A stretch of DNA of 64,000 nt from Inia geoffrensis (lineage: Eukaryota > Chordata > Mammalia > Artiodactyla > Iniidae). The notes under the pieces are model-generated. The model did no database searches. It was not told where the DNA came from and saw only the letters and a program-made list of their open reading frames with translations. Every line of letters begins with the position of its first letter. The stretch's first letter is position 1. Shown in pieces: positions 60,579 to 64,000 of this stretch. Made by a program: the position numbers and the translations under genes. The stretch is from positions 57,777,408 through 57,841,407 of the forward strand of contig CM070904.1 of the NCBI GenBank assembly GCA_036417435.1, in the 5' to 3' direction.

Positions 60579-61931
60579 AGTATACTTTTTCTGCCCTTAT
60601 GGAAACATACAAATAATTATATTTTAAAAACTTATCTTTCCATTTAAATAACTGCTCAGTTCTTTAAAGTATTATTTGCAAACATTTAAAAGGACAAAAG
60701 CAGAAAAGGAGTAAAAAATGAACACTATGAGATGCAAATACTGGTTACAAGAGAAGAAGACAGAAAACATCTTTCCAGTTGAGGGAAAGAAAATAAAACT
60801 TGTATTAATGAAGTGACTGGTAAATGTATTTGTCCATTCCAGTGTGTTACTTCAGAGAAGTCAAGAATACTTTCATGTTTAATCTTATGTCTGAGGAAAA
60901 TCATTATACTAAGAGATTCATGCAAGATAAAAATGGACAATTTCAGCTTGTGCTAGAAAATGACTTTTATTGCATTGACATGTTCCATTTATTTTTATGA
61001 TTTAAAAATGGCATGAACTCAAATTTAAAACAAATCCCATGAAACAATTAGGAAAGAATTTTACTACAAGTAATGGGAAATGTAAAATTCTGTGAAGCTC
61101 TTAAAACAAACACCAATTACTACACAAAGTTGAATAACAACCTTGCAAACCATTTGAATTAAAAACTTTTATGTGCATTCTTTTGTATTTGTCTGAATAA
61201 CTTTGAGGTCAAGAAATATGGCATAACGTTTGATCAATACCTTATTTTCCCCTCATCTAATCATGAATGTAAATATATGGAGTTCTTACCGTGGTAAAGA
61301 TAAATGGAAAAGATGCTAAATTTGGATGGATTCTGGATATTTTGTGTTTATTTTTCTGGAATTATCTTTCATATTTATTTTCTGTTTTTTATTTCTTCTT
61401 TTGAGACATTCTTAGAATATAAATTGGTAAGATCAATTTGCGCCTTAGAAAATGCAACGTAAATACAGTTGTATTCAACCACATGTAATTGGCAAAAAAT
61501 GAATAAATTCAAGATATTGAACAAAAACTGTCAAATTCCAAACAAAAATAATGTATTAAAATTTTTCTCACTTTAGTTCATAATTAAGCTCAAACAGAAA
61601 TTTCCATTAATTTATCAAAGTGGCATGTCATTTTGCTATGTTTAATAAATAATCAACTTCACTTTCTAACTTGTATAATATTTAAGAAAAATGATACAAT
61701 TTCTAAACAAAAATTCTTATCATAAAGAACAATTTATGGAAAATAACTTCTGTAACACTGAATATTAATGTTACAATAATTACTTCTCCTTAACAGCTTA
61801 CCCTTGACAAGCTATGAATCAAGGCTAAAGTTTATAATATAATATCATCTAATAAATAAGCTATTATATTTAGTAATATTTCAAAATATGCCTCGGATAA
61901 ACAGACCTTGGAATTCCATCTCTATTTCCAG
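60579..61931. other. unique AT-rich DNA
   Basis: No gene or repeat recognised. Confidence 0.4.
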
Positions 61932-61944
61932 GCCACCCTATTTT

Positions 61945-63647
61945 TTTTTTTTACATGCTCTACTTTAATTTTTAAGATGAATAATAGATAAAACTCAAAA
62001 TTATATTAGAAATGAAAAAGGATGAGAGGACACCTAACTGAAAGCAAAGCTTGGTTTTGGTACAGGCTTTACCCCTTGAACCAAATAATTTATAGGAGCT
62101 GTCTACTCAGAAATCATATAATTCTGTGACTTCCTACTCTGGCACCAACATTTAAATAATAGAATCCTTCAGAATCACAGTGATCCATGTGAGTCTTCTC
62201 TTAATGAAAGGGAGGTATGAAGCTTTTTTTGGAGAGTCTAACATACCCCAGATCTAGTGCTAATAATAAGACATAATTACCTCATTTAGCTTTTTTTTCC
62301 ATTTTATAATGAAATTCAGTCACTCTAAGTTTCAGGTTTTAAAAGGGCTCAGACTTACTATACCTCATTTAGTGTTTGTTTTTTTTTTACCTCTTTATTG
62401 GAGTATAATTGCTTTACAATGATGTGTTAGTTTCTGCTTTATAACAAAGTGAATCCATTATACATATACATATGTTCCCATATCTCTTCCGTCTTGCGTC
62501 TCCCTCCCTATCCCACCCCTCTAGGTGGTCACAAAGCACCGAGCTGATCTCCCTGTGCTATGCGGCTGCTTCCCACTAGCTATCTGTTTTACGTTTGGTG
62601 GTGTATGTATGTCCATGCCACTCTCTCACTTTGTCACAGCTTACCCTTCCCCCTCCCCATATCCTCAAGTCCATTCTCTAGTTGGTCTGTGTCTTTATTC
62701 CCATCTTAGATTCTTCATGACATTTTTTGTTTTTTTCTTAGATTCCATATATATGTGTTAGCATACAGTATTTGACTTTCCCTTCCTGACTTACTTCACT
62801 CTGTATGACAGACTCTAGGTCCATCCACCTCACTACAAATAACTCAATTTCATTTCTTTTTATGGCTGAGTAATATTCCGTTGTATATATGTACCACATC
62901 TTCTTTATCCATTCATCCGATGATGGACACTTAGGCTGTTTCCATCTCGGGGCTATTGTAAATAGAGCTGCAATGAACATTTTGGTACATGATTCTTTTT
63001 GAATTATGGTTTTCTCAGGGTATATGCCTAGTAGTGGGATTGCTGGGTCATATGGTAGTTCTATTTGTAGTTTTTTAAGGAACCTCCATACTGTTCTCCA
63101 CAGTGGCTGTATCAATTTACATTCCCACCAACAGTGCAAGAGGGTTCCCTTTTCTCCACACCCTCTCTAGCGTTTATTGTTTCTAGATTTTTTGATGATG
63201 GCCATTCTGACTGGTGTGAGATGATATCTCATTGTAGTTTTGGTTTGCATTTCTCTAATGAGTAATGACGTTGAGCATTCTTACATGTGTTTGTTGGCAG
63301 TCTGTATATCTTCTTTGGAGAAATGTCTATTTAGGTCTTCTGCCCATTTTTAGATTGGGTTGTTTTTTTGTTATTGAGCTGCATGAGCTGCTTGTAAATT
63401 TTGGAGATTAATCCATTGTCAGTTGCTTCATTTGTAAATATTTTCTCCCATTCTGAGGGTTGTCTTTTGGTCTTGTTTATGGTCTCCTTTGCTGTGCAAA
63501 AGCTTTGAAGTTTCATTAGGTCCCATTTGCTTATTTTTGTTTTTATTTCCATATCTCTAGAAGGTGGGTCAAAAAGGATCTTGCTGTGATTTAAGTCATA
63601 CAGTGTCTGCCTGTTTTCCTCTAAGAGTTTGATAGTTTCTGGTCCAT
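61945..63647 (-). mobile_element. L1 3' part, reverse, with 3' transduction
   Basis: The TSD GCCACCCTATTTT lies at 61932-61944 and 63648-63660; the next bases, AATTT, give the ideal L1 nick site TTTT/AA. Inside, left to right: outer poly(T) to 61952, 426 bp of non-L1 sequence, inner poly(T) (62379-62388), L1 3'UTR, then the ORF2 C-terminal part in reverse (minus-strand frames 62738-63139 and 63331-63552). 5' truncation corresponds to about position 6165 of the full-length L1. The L1's own signal AATAAA is at 62394-62399 (minus strand). Confidence 0.92.
61953..62378 (-). other. 3'-transduced non-L1 segment
   Basis: Non-L1 DNA between the L1's own A tail and the outer A tail. In element orientation it ends with ATTAAA (61964-61969, minus strand) about 11 bases before the outer tail, a normal alternative polyadenylation signal. 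It is best read as flanking DNA of the source L1 carried along by read-through. No coding content seen. Confidence 0.82.
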
Positions 63648-63660
63648 GCCACCCTATTTT

Positions 63661-64000
63661 AATTTAAGGAGTGAATATACAAGTATTTTAGACATATAGA
63701 TGACTTCTCTACAAATGCATATCTGACCCTTGCTTCACATGTATCAATAGTTCCTTTCTCATTGTATCTCCTTTAATGAGAGATCAGATTTATAAAAAGA
63801 ATGTTATTTAAGTTGATTCTATTTATGAAGGTAGATATCTGTACTCTAGCTAGGTCGGTGATGATAAATATATGATTTTCTTTGTGCAGGAAAACTAATA
63901 GTCGTATTTTCTGCCCCCAAATAAAGTTAACAATCATGTATCATGCATTTTGTTAAGCAGTGAGGCCTCCTTCTAACACTCATTTACTTTCTTAAATTAG
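63661..64000. other. unique flank, nothing recognised
   Basis: AT-rich sequence to the end of the window. No gene or repeat recognised. Confidence 0.45.

Noticed and set aside
61953..62378. Possible processed pseudogene or exon between two A tails
   Set aside because: No coding frame or known gene match. The arrangement is fully explained by L1 read-through transduction.

Overview
This window looks like gene-poor, AT-rich mammalian genomic DNA from a cetacean (whale, dolphin or porpoise). The main evidence is the short interspersed element present in at least eight copies. Its sense 5' end reads GGGGCTTCCCTGGTGG, it has a tRNA-like B box (GGTTCGTGCCC), and it ends in an A tail; this is the CHR-2 type tRNA-derived SINE expanded in cetaceans. 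One older CHR relative sits at 34.05-34.30 kb. I find no protein-coding gene, no exon I can defend and no functional RNA gene. Long open frames are either decayed L1 ORFs or chance frames.

Layout. 0.3-7.4 kb: a full-length but dead L1 retrotransposon with target-site duplications (TSDs), complete 5'UTR, broken ORF1 and ORF2, and 3'UTR. 7.5-15.7 kb: mostly unique DNA with two reverse SINEs, a tetranucleotide microsatellite, an odd direct-plus-inverted repeat cluster (10.26-10.34 kb), a MIR, and a non-repetitive CpG-retaining block (12.2-13.0 kb) that may be regulatory. 15.7-21.7 kb: a SINE, three L1 tails of different ages, and a MIR. 26.2-28.5 kb: a nest of an old L1 carrying a younger L1 tail and a SINE whose A tail has become a CA microsatellite, then an LTR-like stretch and a truncated SINE. 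30.2-32.5 kb: a 5'-inverted (twin-primed) L1 carrying a SINE. 33.2-34.3 kb: an old L1 with an unexplained insert, and the older CHR SINE. 34.3-40.9 kb: AT-rich unique DNA. 40.9-45.9 kb: L2, MIR, L2, an MLT1-like solo LTR and a reverse L1. 47.9-52.4 kb: an ancient L1 with a SINE insert, then a MIR. 54.1-57.2 kb: further ancient L1 pieces with a young L1 tail inserted. 60.0-60.2 kb: a perfect 108-bp tandem duplication. 61.9-63.6 kb: a reverse L1 with a probable 3' transduction.

The biology here is retrotransposition rather than a gene pathway. L1 machinery (endonuclease and reverse transcriptase) mobilises L1 itself and, in trans, the SINEs. Most younger insertions show TSDs and A tails. The strongest observations are the 3' transduction (a TTTT/AA nick site, two A tails, an ATTAAA signal), the same-site insertion of two different SINEs in two L1 copies, the twin-primed inversion with about 2.8 kb missing, and the local duplication events. 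I found no previously undescribed biological system; the notable signals are records of mutation mechanisms. All family assignments are from reading by eye. Boundaries marked by TSDs are good to a few bases, while ancient elements (L2, MIR, old L1) may be off by tens of bases or more.
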